Shown piece after piece: positions 54,383 through 63,967 of a stretch of DNA of 64,000 nucleotides. Where the stretch lies: the NCBI GenBank assembly GCA_029212925.1, contig JARGOB010000013.1, positions 1 to 64,000 of the forward strand, in the 5' to 3' direction. The translations under genes and the position numbers were made by a program. Within the stretch, counting starts at the first letter, position 1. Each line of letters opens with the position of its first letter. The notes under the pieces were generated by a model. That model saw only the letters and a program-made list of their open reading frames with translations. It was not told the origin of the DNA and searched no databases. Origin of the DNA: Coxiellaceae bacterium. Its GTDB lineage: Bacteria; Pseudomonadota; Gammaproteobacteria; Coxiellales; Coxiellaceae.

Positions 54383-54466
54383 ATAGGCTCCCTGCGCTAT
54401 CTTTGTTATATTTGTTATAAGCTAATCACGGTACTATAGTGAAGCTAATAATTAAAGGGAAATATA

Positions 54467-54577
54467 ATGAAGAAAACATGGTCGGCGCCAGCACTGCACT
54501 TACTTGGGTCTAGAGGTAGTACTTTTAATAAGGCTGCTTGTAATTGTGAGGCTCAAAGCTTTGGCCCTACTTCTTAG
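54467..54577 (+). CDS. 36-aa putative RiPP precursor with lasso-type leader
   Basis: Short gene divergent from the asparagine-synthetase homologue, with AAAGGGA seven bases before ATG 54467. The leader has W5, P8, L10 and G14 at the spacing of the lasso leader motif YxxPxLxxxG, Tyr replaced by Trp. The C-terminal half has two cysteines (C25 and C27, in AACNCEAQS), two Phe and ends GPTS. No Thr-Gly/Cys leader-core junction is obvious. A linear RiPP cyclised by the neighbouring enzymes is plausible. The frame is too short to prove coding from length alone. Confidence 0.65.
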   Translation: MKKTWSAPALHLLGSRGSTFNKAACNCEAQSFGPTS

Positions 54578-54672
54578 GCCGATGCTAATTTCAGCTAACG
54601 TACCAATCTTAAGTTTTTGTTAATTTAGCCTATGTAGCATATACTGTACTGAATTCTAATATTGGGATTGCT

Positions 54673-57600
54673 ATGTTGATTGATTCTATTAAAATTTTCC
54701 AGCGCTTTGTGTCTTCACGTCTTGTCTGTATGGTTGCTATAGCAGCGTTCGGTATGACGGGTGTAAGTTATGCTCAAACACAGGCGGCACAAGCCAATGA
54801 TAGTCCCTGTGAAAGCCAGACGGCATTGAGCTCTTTAAACTTGTTACCCGCTCCCTCCTTTATAAATAATGTAACGCCAAATCCGCCGGTTGCCGGTAAA
54901 ACGTTTCAAATCCCTGGTGACGTAACAGCAAGTGGTGGCCTCATTTATAATGTACCGGTGAGCAAGCTACAACCTACTACCGGTACAGTGCAAGAAGGTC
55001 AGGTATATACCTTCCAGGTATGTGTAGAAACCAACAAGGGTGCGTCACAAGGTACAACTGCTTACCCTTTTGTGAACGTCACGGGTGATGTGCAGAATAC
55101 AAAGACCATTGCCTATATTGCACAAAATAATAAGTGGACAGTGTACCGGACGATTTTCTACCTTAATAGTCCTACTTCGCCAACGGGTACAGTCAGAATT
55201 GACGTCTCATCGCCGGGTAACACAAATGATGCTTTTTCAACATTTAAAAACCCGGGTTTATTTTTAGGGTCGTTTGCTTCGGTTCCTGGTGCGGATGTTC
55301 CTTTCGGCCAGGACATATTGCAAAATATTGGCTGGTTTTCTTCGGGTGCATTTACACCGGATTGGGGTACTGCTTCAGTTGCACCTAGTCCTTTGCCAAT
55401 TTTGAAAGACGTGACAGGTCAGTCGCCAACACATCCAAGTTCAATAAAAACAATTAATGCAGTTCAAATGTCACACGCGGGTGATCAGGCGATTACGGTT
55501 AATAATTATCAAACGGCGTTTAAGCCAGTATCACAACTGGAGTCTCCAGGTATTTATAAACTTACCTATTGGATTCGCCCCGCTCCTGGAACTGGAACGC
55601 AAGTTTCGGAAAACGGATTGTGCTCGCAAAGCATTCCCTATGTCGCGATAGTCGACAACAGTAATTTTTTATCAAGTCAGCAATCATTATTGGCTCTTGG
55701 AAGCCCTGATCAGAATGGTTGGCAGCAGTGCCAAGACAGTTTTTCTTTTAAGGGTGGCTTGCCTAATTTCCCTGAGGTGAATATTTATTGGTATAAAAAC
55801 TCAAAAGTAACTGGCACCTACCAGGTAACAGGTGTCGCTATTAAGCAACTGCAGACAAACGGTGTTAAATCCCCCGGAGCAGTCATTGCTAGTCAAGTAC
55901 CTTTAATTGCTAACTTTACTGACTCTATTAACACGACAACCCCAAGTCTCAGTGATATGAAAATAGCTAAAGCAAATTCTGATGGTTCGGCTTCTGCGGT
56001 TAAGGTGCCTATGTGGCTGTTACCAAAAAGAACGATTGGTAGTGCCAATGATGAGCCTGGCGTATTGCCTTATAATGTCGAAATTGTTCAAAATAGAGCG
56101 GCAACAACGGATGTAAAAATTGCTGGTAAGCCGGTGTTACGTTTGCGGTTTTTTGGTGGAGATGACAGTACTAAGGCTCAAAATGCTGCAGGTGTTGATA
56201 CATCAAATCCATATGCCTCTGAGCGACAAGGTGCGGCAATTGTATCATCCCCTTATTATGCCTCAGGTATTTTTGTTCACTGTGTGCGTTTACCCTACAG
56301 TGATCTCAATCCTCCAGTAGCTGAAAGCAACCCGTTAATTTACAGCCGGCATAATACCGGAGCGGTGAGTGCTTTTTGGCCGTACTTCTACCAAGACCTT
56401 CCTCAAGGGGCCCCGGGTGCGAATAATGAAGGCGGTACGATTCGTAACTCTGAGCTTGACTGGGAAATTCCAGGTGCTTATGAGGGCGATGCAAAGGATA
56501 TAAATAAGCCAGGTTCGGCAAATTTTGGTAATGCGGGTTATGATAATGCGCGTTTGAATGTCTGGGGTGGTCAATGGAGTGGCATTAGCAACAATTTTTC
56601 TGGTCGACCACCACAGCCTACTTTACCTGCGTCACCTGCATCAGAAACATATTTGCCGGGAAGCTTCCGTGCACTTAATAATGGTAGCCCTTTAAACAAC
56701 GGTCAATTTGTTCAGATCTCATATGTTATTGACGGAGGCGGTACGCGTAATAGCTCAGGTTCTGGTGAGCGAACTCCGGGGCAGGTTGCTTGGTATTTTA
56801 ATCCGAAGTGTGCATTGTTGGATAAAATGCCGAGTGATATTTCGACAGACACGCCTGCTCAGCAGCGTGATGTTTTATCTAATCTAATAGTGGGTACAAA
56901 TTTTGACGACATGCCCGGTGCTGGTAAGCTAATTGCTAAAATTGCTGAATTGGGCTCAAAATCAGTTTTAGGCACACGTGTGCATTTAGCGCAATCGAAT
57001 AACCCTGCTCCTGCTTATACATCCAAAGTGAATCAACCCAGCGCTGGAATTTTTAGTGGCGCCAATTATGGTCAGGATAATGTCCCATTTAAGCCGATGA
57101 GAGACTGGGTAGGGCTTTGGGGGCCTGGTGGTAACGCTCACGTGATGACAAGTCTGGATAAAAGTGACCCTAGCAAAATTCATAATTTTTATTGGGGTTG
57201 GGGTGGAACACCTGACTTTTTGTACGAGCGCGGTGTGCCTGATTTCTTATGTGTTGGTAAAGAGACCAGTGATCCACGTTATAAACAATGGATGGTAGAC
57301 AATCAATTTAGCTGTTCGAGTGCGGAGAAGCTGAAGCGTAAGAATTATATAAATTTGCTGAACCTAAAAGCATTTAAGGTAATGCCTGGTAGTAGCACCA
57401 AAGAATATTTTGGTGTGCGCTATGTAGATACAGCTGACCCAGCACGACCAGGATATTTGGCGTATACGCCCTCTAGCAGCGCTGGTGGTAAAACAAAAGC
57501 AGCACAGCTTACTAAGTGCTCTCCTACCGCAGATACGTCGAGAAATTGTTTTAGTAATGAACGTGATGAAGACGTGGCTTCAGTGGTTATTTTGCCGCTA

Positions 57601-57795
57601 AAAATGAGTTATGATGACCCTAAGTTGAGCCGTGAAAATCCACAGGACTTAATTAATTATCAGGAAGCTTCTAGTAATTATGTTTGCTCAACAGATAGCG
57701 ATGGCGAGGTATTTCCGTTTGGCTGTAACTCACATCAGGATAATGGAGTAACAGGTGACCCAGAGAAATATCCCGTATATAACCCTAAGGATTAA
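54673..57795 (+). CDS. secreted GH16-like protein
   Basis: A 1040-residue exported protein: a signal peptide ends near SYA (about residues 33-35), then beta-rich, carbohydrate-binding-like modules to about 420. From about 480, YASGIFVHCVRLPYSD, AVSAFWPYFYQDLP and SELDWEIPGAY form the GH16 fold pattern, including the catalytic ExDxE (ELDWE). Such enzymes cleave beta-glucans or related polysaccharides, or bind them. Its position 95 bp after the peptide gene on the same strand may be accidental. Activity is not proven. Confidence 0.6.
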   Translation: MLIDSIKIFQRFVSSRLVCMVAIAAFGMTGVSYAQTQAAQANDSPCESQTALSSLNLLPAPSFINNVTPNPPVAGKTFQIPGDVTASGGLIYNVPVSKLQPTTGTVQEGQVYTFQVCVETNKGASQGTTAYPFVNVTGDVQNTKTIAYIAQNNKWTVYRTIFYLNSPTSPTGTVRIDVSSPGNTNDAFSTFKNPGLFLGSFASVPGADVPFGQDILQNIGWFSSGAFTPDWGTASVAPSPLPILKDVTGQSPTHPSSIKTINAVQMSHAGDQAITVNNYQTAFKPVSQLESPGIYKLTYWIRPAPGTGTQVSENGLCSQSIPYVAIVDNSNFLSSQQSLLALGSPDQNGWQQCQDSFSFKGGLPNFPEVNIYWYKNSKVTGTYQVTGVAIKQLQTNGVKSPGAVIASQVPLIANFTDSINTTTPSLSDMKIAKANSDGSASAVKVPMWLLPKRTIGSANDEPGVLPYNVEIVQNRAATTDVKIAGKPVLRLRFFGGDDSTKAQNAAGVDTSNPYASERQGAAIVSSPYYASGIFVHCVRLPYSDLNPPVAESNPLIYSRHNTGAVSAFWPYFYQDLPQGAPGANNEGGTIRNSELDWEIPGAYEGDAKDINKPGSANFGNAGYDNARLNVWGGQWSGISNNFSGRPPQPTLPASPASETYLPGSFRALNNGSPLNNGQFVQISYVIDGGGTRNSSGSGERTPGQVAWYFNPKCALLDKMPSDISTDTPAQQRDVLSNLIVGTNFDDMPGAGKLIAKIAELGSKSVLGTRVHLAQSNNPAPAYTSKVNQPSAGIFSGANYGQDNVPFKPMRDWVGLWGPGGNAHVMTSLDKSDPSKIHNFYWGWGGTPDFLYERGVPDFLCVGKETSDPRYKQWMVDNQFSCSSAEKLKRKNYINLLNLKAFKVMPGSSTKEYFGVRYVDTADPARPGYLAYTPSSSAGGKTKAAQLTKCSPTADTSRNCFSNERDEDVASVVILPLKMSYDDPKLSRENPQDLINYQEASSNYVCSTDSDGEVFPFGCNSHQDNGVTGDPEKYPVYNPKD

Positions 57796-57976
57796 TGAAA
57801 TACAGCTTTTCAGCGCGTGATGGACGGCAATGTTTACGTGATTTTTAGCTGTTGATTGGTCTTCACGGTTGGTTGATTACTTTGTCAATACGCTGCTAGG
57901 ACCTTCCGTGGTCGATCAATTGATGCAGGGTGTTGAATCAGCAACACGGTTATCAGTTACCGGCTAGGTTGATAGG

Positions 57977-59887
57977 TTACATATCTTCCTGATCCAAGAA
58001 GCTGTGCAGCTTCTCAGCACGAGATGGATGACGTAACTTACGCAAGGCTTTTGCTTCAATCTGACGAATACGTTCACGGGTGACATCGAACTGTTTACCG
58101 ACTTCCTCAAGGGTGTGGTCCGTGTTCATGTCGATACCGAAACGCATGCGCAGCACTTTAGCTTCGCGTGGTGTCAATGTAGAAAGAATTTCTTGTGTGG
58201 CTTCACCCAATCCAGATGATGTCGCAAATTCTACCGGTGATTGAATGTTTACGTCTTCAATAAAGTCACCCAAGTTAGAATCTTCGTCTTCACCAATCGG
58301 GGTTTCCATTGAAATCGGTTCTTTAGCAATCTTTAATACCTTACGGACTTTCTCTTCCGGCATTTCCATGCGGTCACCCAATTCTTCAGGAGTTGGCTCT
58401 TGACCGGTTTCTTGCATGATTTGACGTGAAATACGGTTTAGCTTATTAATTGTTTCAATCATATGCACAGGAATACGGATAGTACGCGCTTGGTCAGCAA
58501 TCGAACGTGTAATCGCTTGACGAATCCACCAAGTCGCATAGGTCGAGAATTTATAACCACGACGGTATTCAAATTTATCAACCGCTTTCATCAAGCCGAT
58601 ATTACCTTCTTGAATCAGATCCAAGAACTGTAAACCACGGTTAGTGTATTTTTTCGCAATCGAGATCACCAAACGTAAGTTGGCTTCAATCATGTCTTTC
58701 TTCGCGCGGCGAGATTTGGCTTCACCAATTGATACGCGACGGTTGATTTCTTTAATCTCATGAATCGATAAGTTACTGCTGGTTTCTAATGCAATCAGTT
58801 TGCGTTGCGCACGAATCACTTCGTTACGGTACATCTCCAGCGGACGAGCCTGGTCTGGATTCTCATTAATAAAGGTATCGATCCAGTTTAAATCGGTTTC
58901 TTGGTTCGGGAATGAAGCAATAAAACGTTTACGCGGTGTTTTAGACTTTTGTACACAGTAACGAATAATCACACGTTCTTGCATACGCACTTTACGCATC
59001 AAATCACGAACCGTGTAGATTTGTTTAACAAATGCCTTGATCGACAATTTGAAATTAGAGAAATGTTCAGATAATTTCTTTTGTGCGGCTACGGTCGATT
59101 TATGGTCTTTACCGTGTTTCTTTAAAGCGGTAGTAAATTTCTTTTGTAACGCCGTTAGCGCTTTGATGTGCTCAGCGGTTAATTCAGGGTTAGGGCCATT
59201 ATCAACAAAGTCATCACTGTCGTCGTCTTTAGCGTCATCGCCTTCTTTTGCTTTAGCAGCATCACCTTCTTTGGCGGCTGGCGCATTTGCTTCATTAGCG
59301 GGTGCTTCTTTAGCCGCTGCAGCAGGGGCTTGCGCTTGTTGGTTAGCATTCGGTGCGGGTTTAGCTGGCATTGCAGCATCTTCATCATCGAAGAAGCCAT
59401 TAATGATATCGCTTAGGCGACCTTCGCTTTCAACAATCTGGTGGTAGTCGGCAATAAATTGATCGATGATCTCAGGGTAATGCACCAATGAAGACATAAC
59501 TTGGCGTGTGCCTTCTTCGATACGTTTGGCAATGACGATTTCGCCTTCGCGGGTTAACAGTTCAACGCTACCCATTTCACGCATATACATACGTACAGGA
59601 TCAGTGGTACGGGTTTCAGTGGCTAAGACCTCAACAGCATCAGACACTTCATCATCATCGCTGGCGGCTTCTTCGGCCATTAGCAGTACATCTTCATCAG
59701 AAGGCGGTGATTCAAACACCTTAACGTTCATCTCATTAAGGATGCTGATGATCTCTTCCATTTTATTGGGGTCGATGCAGTGGTGCGGCAACATGGTTAG
59801 CAGATCCTCGTGAATCAGATAACCTTTACGTTTTGCTTCTTCGATCAGTTGCTTGAAGCCACTTTGTTGAGAGTTCGTATCGCTCAT
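57977..59887 (-). CDS. rpoD: RNA polymerase primary sigma factor sigma-70
   Basis: Housekeeping sigma factor of 636 residues. Region 1.1 occupies the first 80 residues, region 1.2 includes [20 protein letters not shown], and regions 2.1-2.4 include [20 protein letters not shown] and [12 protein letters not shown]; region 4 contains [19 protein letters not shown]. The non-conserved linker after region 1.2 contains an unusual Ala/Pro/Lys/Asp-rich low-complexity stretch of about 65 residues (about 172-236). Last gene of the rpsU-yqeY-dnaG-rpoD series. Confidence 0.97.
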   Translation of the reverse strand: MSDTNSQQSGFKQLIEEAKRKGYLIHEDLLTMLPHHCIDPNKMEEIISILNEMNVKVFESPPSDEDVLLMAEEAASDDDEVSDAVEVLATETRTTDPVRMYMREMGSVELLTREGEIVIAKRIEEGTRQVMSSLVHYPEIIDQFIADYHQIVESEGRLSDIINGFFDDEDAAMPAKPAPNANQQAQAPAAAAKEAPANEANAPAAKEGDAAKAKEGDDAKDDDSDDFVDNGPNPELTAEHIKALTALQKKFTTALKKHGKDHKSTVAAQKKLSEHFSNFKLSIKAFVKQIYTVRDLMRKVRMQERVIIRYCVQKSKTPRKRFIASFPNQETDLNWIDTFINENPDQARPLEMYRNEVIRAQRKLIALETSSNLSIHEIKEINRRVSIGEAKSRRAKKDMIEANLRLVISIAKKYTNRGLQFLDLIQEGNIGLMKAVDKFEYRRGYKFSTYATWWIRQAITRSIADQARTIRIPVHMIETINKLNRISRQIMQETGQEPTPEELGDRMEMPEEKVRKVLKIAKEPISMETPIGEDEDSNLGDFIEDVNIQSPVEFATSSGLGEATQEILSTLTPREAKVLRMRFGIDMNTDHTLEEVGKQFDVTRERIRQIEAKALRKLRHPSRAEKLHSFLDQEDM

Positions 59888-60059
59888 AGTGATAATTAAC
59901 CTTTACTTGAAGCCCATTATGTTTCGCGGGAGAATGCATCCAAAAGCTGTGTATTCTAACGCTTATTGAGCCCATAATCCAAATATATTTTTGTTATGGT
60001 ACACATTATAGTCGATAGCCTCACAACCATGGAACTATATTGGGTCAAGTTACAAAAAA

Positions 60060-61832
60060 TCAAGCAACTGATTGTTCTGATGCCTGACGAAGTAGTGATT
60101 GCAGTTGTTGTTTTTCATTTTGATCCAGCGGACGTTGCTTAGCTAGTTGGATAAATTGGTCGACTTGTTGTTGTGTGTTGATCCTTAATAGTTTTTTTAA
60201 TACACCATCAAATTCAGCTTTAGTGCCTTCGGCAGGAAAGCTAGGTTGCCATGCGGTAAGGGCTGCTAAATAATGTTGAAGTTTCTGGCTGTCACATTGC
60301 TCGACCAATTGAGCGGCTGTCATTTTGGGGTTTTGGTTTAATTGTTTGATAAGGTATTTAAAGATTTTGTATTCGGTCTGTTCGGATATAAGTTGTTGAA
60401 ATTCCTCAGGCATATCAGTCACTAGCGACGGTTGTTGCAGTAATAAGGCATTAGCCAGGCGGATGGCAGACATATTTTGTGTTAGATCTTGGCTACTGAT
60501 CGCCAGCTCAGGCTCAGCACTGTCGGCCGGTGTATGGGTGGGTGCCGCTTGCTTGCTGTGTACCAGTTCGCTGAGTTCGTTCGGCTCTATATTAAGGTGT
60601 TGTGCCAGCTGCTTTTCTAGCAATGTGTGGTATAAGCCGGGTGGTAAGCTGCGAATCAGCTCATCGGCGGCTTTGGCATAACGCGCGATATCTGCCAGGC
60701 TTTGACGTGGGATAAGCTGGTCGAGGTGCTCGAACATAAAGTCAGCGGCATCTTTGCCTTGGTTTATTAATTGTTCAAAACCTTGTTTGCCGATGGATCT
60801 AACCAAGCTATCGGGGTCTTCACCTTCGGGTAGTAATACAAAGCGTAGGCTGATGCCGTCACGTAATACCGGTAGATTGACTTTGAGTGCACTCCAGGCC
60901 GCTTCGCGACCGGCACGGTCACCGTCAAAACAGAAAACCATCGATTGGGTATAGCGTAAAAGCAGTTGTAAATGTTTCGGATTGGTCGCTGTGCCTAGTG
61001 TGGCAACCGCGGTGGTGATGTCATGCTGTGCCAGTGCGATCACATCCATATAACCCTCAACGATAATCACTTGTTCTAACGTGCGGTTGGCTTGCAGTGC
61101 TTCATAAAGGCCATATAATGCACGATTTTTATGGAATACCGGCGTTTCTGGTGAGTTGAGGTATTTGGGTTGTTGGTCTTTGCTGAGTCCGCGTGCACCA
61201 AAACCGATCACACGGCCACGTGTATCGCGGATTGGGAACATAACGCGACCACGAAAGCGGTCATAACTACGGCTGTTATCTTTTTCAATCAACATGCCTG
61301 CTTGTTGTAATGTATCCAGTTTATCTTTACCAATATGTTTACTGAGTGCATCCCAGCTATCAAGCGAAAAACCAATGCCGTATTGTTTGGCAATGATGCC
61401 AGATAGGCCGCGAGATTTAAGGTATTCAATCGCTGGTTGGCTTTGTTTGAGCAGCTGTTGGTAATATTGGCTGCATTGCGCGAGCACTTGGTAGAAAGGC
61501 TCTTTTGACTCGCGTGGCTCGCCATCGTCATTATCGGATTTAGGGATTTCTAAGCCCAGTTGACCGGCGAGCTGACCTAAGGCATCGATAAAGTCCAGGT
61601 GATCATATTGGCGCACGAACTCAATCACATCACCATGAGCACCGCAGCCAAAGCAGTAGAAGAACTGACGCTCGGCATTGACGGTAAATGAGGGGCTTTT
61701 TTCGTTATGGAAAGGGCATAGACCTTTGTAGCGCATGCCATTTTGTTTGAGTTCAACGCGGTTTTTTACGATCTCGATGATATCGGTTCGATCAATCACG
61801 GATTGAATAAATGGTTGAGGTATAGTGCCCAT
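60060..61832 (-). CDS. dnaG: DNA primase
   Basis: Makes RNA primers for replication. The 590-residue protein has the CHC2 zinc site (C39, H42, C60, C63), the TOPRIM domain with VIIVEGYMDVIALAQ and CFDGDRAGREAAW, and a C-terminal DnaB-binding region. All catalytic motifs are intact and length is normal. It lies between yqeY and rpoD on the minus strand, as in the macromolecular-synthesis operon. Confidence 0.96.
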   Translation of the reverse strand: MGTIPQPFIQSVIDRTDIIEIVKNRVELKQNGMRYKGLCPFHNEKSPSFTVNAERQFFYCFGCGAHGDVIEFVRQYDHLDFIDALGQLAGQLGLEIPKSDNDDGEPRESKEPFYQVLAQCSQYYQQLLKQSQPAIEYLKSRGLSGIIAKQYGIGFSLDSWDALSKHIGKDKLDTLQQAGMLIEKDNSRSYDRFRGRVMFPIRDTRGRVIGFGARGLSKDQQPKYLNSPETPVFHKNRALYGLYEALQANRTLEQVIIVEGYMDVIALAQHDITTAVATLGTATNPKHLQLLLRYTQSMVFCFDGDRAGREAAWSALKVNLPVLRDGISLRFVLLPEGEDPDSLVRSIGKQGFEQLINQGKDAADFMFEHLDQLIPRQSLADIARYAKAADELIRSLPPGLYHTLLEKQLAQHLNIEPNELSELVHSKQAAPTHTPADSAEPELAISSQDLTQNMSAIRLANALLLQQPSLVTDMPEEFQQLISEQTEYKIFKYLIKQLNQNPKMTAAQLVEQCDSQKLQHYLAALTAWQPSFPAEGTKAEFDGVLKKLLRINTQQQVDQFIQLAKQRPLDQNEKQQLQSLLRQASEQSVA

Positions 61833-61909
61833 ATTGCTCTCTATTCTGGTAGCCTGGTCTCTTGATTCAGGGTCCCAGTTACCTTTCAGTAATCAAGGCG
61901 CACAGCGTA

Positions 61910-61970
61910 CCTCTTTTACTGCATGGCTCGCTTCGTTCCACTCCGCTGCGCTTTACTTCCGTAAAAGAGG
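61910..61970. repeat. palindromic repeat between dnaG and yqeY
   Basis: Arms CCTCTTTTAC (61910-61919) and GTAAAAGAGG (61961-61970) are perfectly complementary, with a 41-base loop that contains further short repeats (GCTCGCTTCG and CCGCTGCGCTT). It is probably a dispersed intergenic palindrome and may tune dnaG expression relative to yqeY. Confidence 0.55.
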
Positions 61971-62010
61971 CACCCTGTACAACTTGATGCCAGTAGTGCA
62001 GCTTGAAATT

Positions 62011-62079
62011 TGTCATCCCGGACTCCGATCCGGGATCCAGTTTTACCATGTCATCCCGGACCCCGATCCGGGATCCAGT
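62011..62079. repeat. two tandem GTCATCCCGGA-type palindromic repeats
   Basis: Two 31-base units (62011-62041 and 62049-62079) differ at one position. Each has the palindromic core CCCGGA-N-CCGATCCGGG and ends GGATCCAGT. The second ends 2 bp from the yqeY stop. Repeats of this kind are scattered through several alpha- and gammaproteobacterial genomes. Confidence 0.75.
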
Positions 62080-62081
62080 CA

Positions 62082-62525
62082 TTAGGCGAGTTTTTGTTTC
62101 ACTAGCTGACTAACAGTCGACATATCAGCACGCCCAGACAGCGATGATTGTAGCATGCCCATTACCTTGCCCATATCTTTAATTGAGGCGGCACCTGTTT
62201 TGCTAATGGCTTGTTCAACTGCGTCGCTGATTTCTTGCTCATCCAGCTGTTTAGGCATATAGGCTTGCAGTGTAACGATCTCAGCCTTTTCTTTATCGGC
62301 CAGCTCTTGGCGCTCGGCCTTTTCGAATTGCTCGACGGAATCGCGGCGTTGCTTAATCATTTTATTAATCACGCTAAGTACTTGATTGTCGTCAAGCTCA
62401 ACCTGCTCGTCGATTTCTTTTTGTTTGATGGCGGCGATCAGCATGCGGATAGCACCAAGGCGATCAGCTTCTTTGGCGCGCATGGCATCTTTCATATCAT
62501 TACGAATTTGTTCTTTTAGTGACAT
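62082..62525 (-). CDS. yqeY: GatB/YqeY-family protein
   Basis: A 147-residue helical protein of the YqeY family: MSLKEQIRNDMKDAMRAKEA, then LGAIRMLIAAIKQKEIDE and the C-terminal MGKVMGMLQSSLSGRADMS, all characteristic. The family is related to the tail domain of GatB and is proposed to bind tRNA; its role is unsettled. In many gammaproteobacteria it sits between rpsU and dnaG, as here. Confidence 0.9.
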   Translation of the reverse strand: MSLKEQIRNDMKDAMRAKEADRLGAIRMLIAAIKQKEIDEQVELDDNQVLSVINKMIKQRRDSVEQFEKAERQELADKEKAEIVTLQAYMPKQLDEQEISDAVEQAISKTGAASIKDMGKVMGMLQSSLSGRADMSTVSQLVKQKLA

Positions 62526-62605
62526 AGTCGTTCCCTTGTTGTCATATCGGAGAATCGCTTAGCTATAAGAGATAAGCAGCAGGGCACAGGAAATCAATGG
62601 ATTAA

Positions 62606-62625
62606 GCCCACCACGACGGGTGGGC
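62606..62625 (-). terminator. hairpin after rpsU (attenuator)
   Basis: GCCCACC and GGTGGGC form a 7-bp stem with loop ACGACG, 11 bp beyond the rpsU stop on the minus strand. The following U-run is weak (TTAATCC), so it probably lets some polymerase through to yqeY and dnaG, as the rpsU-dnaG terminator does in E. coli. Confidence 0.55.
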
Positions 62626-62636
62626 TCGATTAATTC

Positions 62637-62861
62637 TTAGTGACGCGTACGTTCACGCTCTAATGCTTCGTGCTCTTTTTGCAGCTTCTTGGCATAGCGC
62701 TTTTTAGCGGCAGCTAATTTTCTTTTACGAACAGCCGTTGGCTTTTCGTAGTACTCCATTTGACGTAATTTGGTCAAAATGCCGGCCTTTTCGCAGGCAC
62801 GTTTAAAGCGACGCATGGCTACGTCGAATGCATTTTCGTCTGGTATATCAACACTTGGCAT
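62637..62861 (-). CDS. rpsU: ribosomal protein bS21
   Basis: Small-subunit protein of 74 residues: [38 protein letters not shown]. Family length is about 71, with the same basic centre. The first gene of the macromolecular-synthesis operon (transcribed right to left). Confidence 0.96.
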   Translation of the reverse strand: MPSVDIPDENAFDVAMRRFKRACEKAGILTKLRQMEYYEKPTAVRKRKLAAAKKRYAKKLQKEHEALERERTRH

Positions 62862-63100
62862 TGGTTTTGTTCACCTTTTTAGTAAATTTTAGCCTCAAGG
62901 GCGGTAATAATAGTGGGTTTGTGACAATAATTCAACCTTTAGGCGCACTTGATGTCCGAAGTTGTTGCGTGTGTACATATTGCCGGATTGATGTTATGCG
63001 CAAGGGTGCGCTAATGTACGCTGCTGGGCGAGGATGCTAATTGAATAAAACGCAGGAAGTCAGTGCCATCTTGCGGTAGTAAAAAAATTTAAAAAATCCT
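62862..63100. other. rpsU/hsp20 divergent intergenic region
   Basis: About 240 bases between the divergent rpsU and small heat-shock protein genes, with no gene seen. It should hold the rpsU promoter (minus strand). The hsp20 promoter follows at 63101. Confidence 0.45.
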
Positions 63101-63128
63101 CTTGAAATGATATTGGGTGACCCTAGAT
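63101..63128 (+). promoter_or_regulatory. sigma-32 heat-shock promoter of hsp20
   Basis: CTTGAAA (63101-63107) followed after 13 bases by CCCTAGAT (63121-63128) matches the sigma-32 consensus CTTGAAA-N(11-16)-CCCATNT closely. It lies about 38 bases upstream of the hsp20 start codon, which has a GGAGG site. Heat induction is expected. Confidence 0.8.
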
Positions 63129-63165
63129 AAAAAATACATCATTAACCACTAAGGAGGATAAAACC

Positions 63166-63615
63166 ATGAGTAGAATGGTAAGGTATGAACCCATCAGTGT
63201 TCTCAATGATTTAAATAAATTATTTGAACGCACGTTGTACCCGGTGAATTCCAGTAGCGATACATCTGAAGTGGAGACGGGGCAGTGGTCGCCTTCTGTT
63301 GATATTCAAGAAAATGAAAATGATTTCAAACTGTTGCTCGATTTGCCGGGAATTGAAAAGGATAATATTCACATCTCGATGGAAAATAATGTGCTGTCGA
63401 TACAGGGGGAGCGTTTGACCGAAACGAGTAATAAGGTCAATGGTTTTTGCAGGACAGAGCGTGTGTCAGGTAAATTCTATCGACGATTTACGCTGCCGGA
63501 GACAGCGAATGAAGACAATATTAAAGCTGAAATGAGTAAAGGGGTCTTGGATATCACGATCGGCAAAAAGGAAGTGTCTAAGCCTAAATCAATAAAGATA
63601 AAATGCAGGGATTAG
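63166..63615 (+). CDS. small heat-shock protein (Hsp20)
   Basis: An alpha-crystallin-domain chaperone of 149 residues that holds unfolded proteins. The domain runs about 40-138: WSPSVDIQENENDFKLLLDL, PGIEKDNIHISMENNVLSI, and the C-terminal GVLDITIGK. It has the GVL motif, and the C-terminal SIKIK is the I-x-I/V-type assembly motif. Downstream of the sigma-32 promoter, followed by a terminator hairpin. Confidence 0.94.
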   Translation: MSRMVRYEPISVLNDLNKLFERTLYPVNSSSDTSEVETGQWSPSVDIQENENDFKLLLDLPGIEKDNIHISMENNVLSIQGERLTETSNKVNGFCRTERVSGKFYRRFTLPETANEDNIKAEMSKGVLDITIGKKEVSKPKSIKIKCRD

Positions 63616-63646
63616 TTGTTGTTTCTGGGGATCTCTGTGTGCCATG

Positions 63647-63685
63647 CCAGCAAAAGCTGTTAACACTGTTATCAGCTTTTGTTGG
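63647..63685 (+). terminator. rho-independent terminator after hsp20
   Basis: CCAGCAAAAGCTG and CAGCTTTTGTTGG pair as a 13-bp stem (one G-U) with a 13-base loop, followed by a T-rich stretch including seven Ts at 63697-63703. It lies 32 bp past the hsp20 stop. Confidence 0.75.
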
Positions 63686-63745
63686 TAATTTTAGAGTTTT
63701 TTTCTATCTTTTTTATATGAATTTATTTTCTAGGAGGGTGAGAAG

Positions 63746-63967
63746 ATGAATACATGTCTTGATACTAAATTAAACCGCTATATAGCCCAATTTGTAAATG
63801 ATGACGCGCAGGTAATAGATAGCATTGCTAATGACGATCATCGTGTTTTGTTGGCGAAATCGATAGTGATGCTGGAAAAGAAATATCCGGATGCATTGTG
63901 TCGTATACAAGATACGATAAAAAATCGTACTGTGAATGAATTAAAAGTGCGACATTATTATGAGTAA
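63746..63967 (+). CDS. unknown 73-aa protein
   Basis: Small protein with a good AGGAGGGTGAGAAG site before ATG 63746. It is helical, with LAKSIVMLEKKYPDALCRIQ, and mildly charged. I do not recognise it. The hsp20 terminator separates the two genes, so it is likely transcribed independently; it may be a stress-related partner. Confidence 0.6.
   Translation: MNTCLDTKLNRYIAQFVNDDAQVIDSIANDDHRVLLAKSIVMLEKKYPDALCRIQDTIKNRTVNELKVRHYYE

Noticed and set aside
54467..54577. Standard lasso peptide gene cluster
   Set aside because: No B1 (PqqD-like) or B2 (transglutaminase-like) gene and no clear leader-core junction; reported as lasso-like only.
59037..59447. 136-codon frame antisense to rpoD
   Set aside because: Ser/Ala/Leu-rich translation of the low-complexity rpoD linker in the reverse direction.
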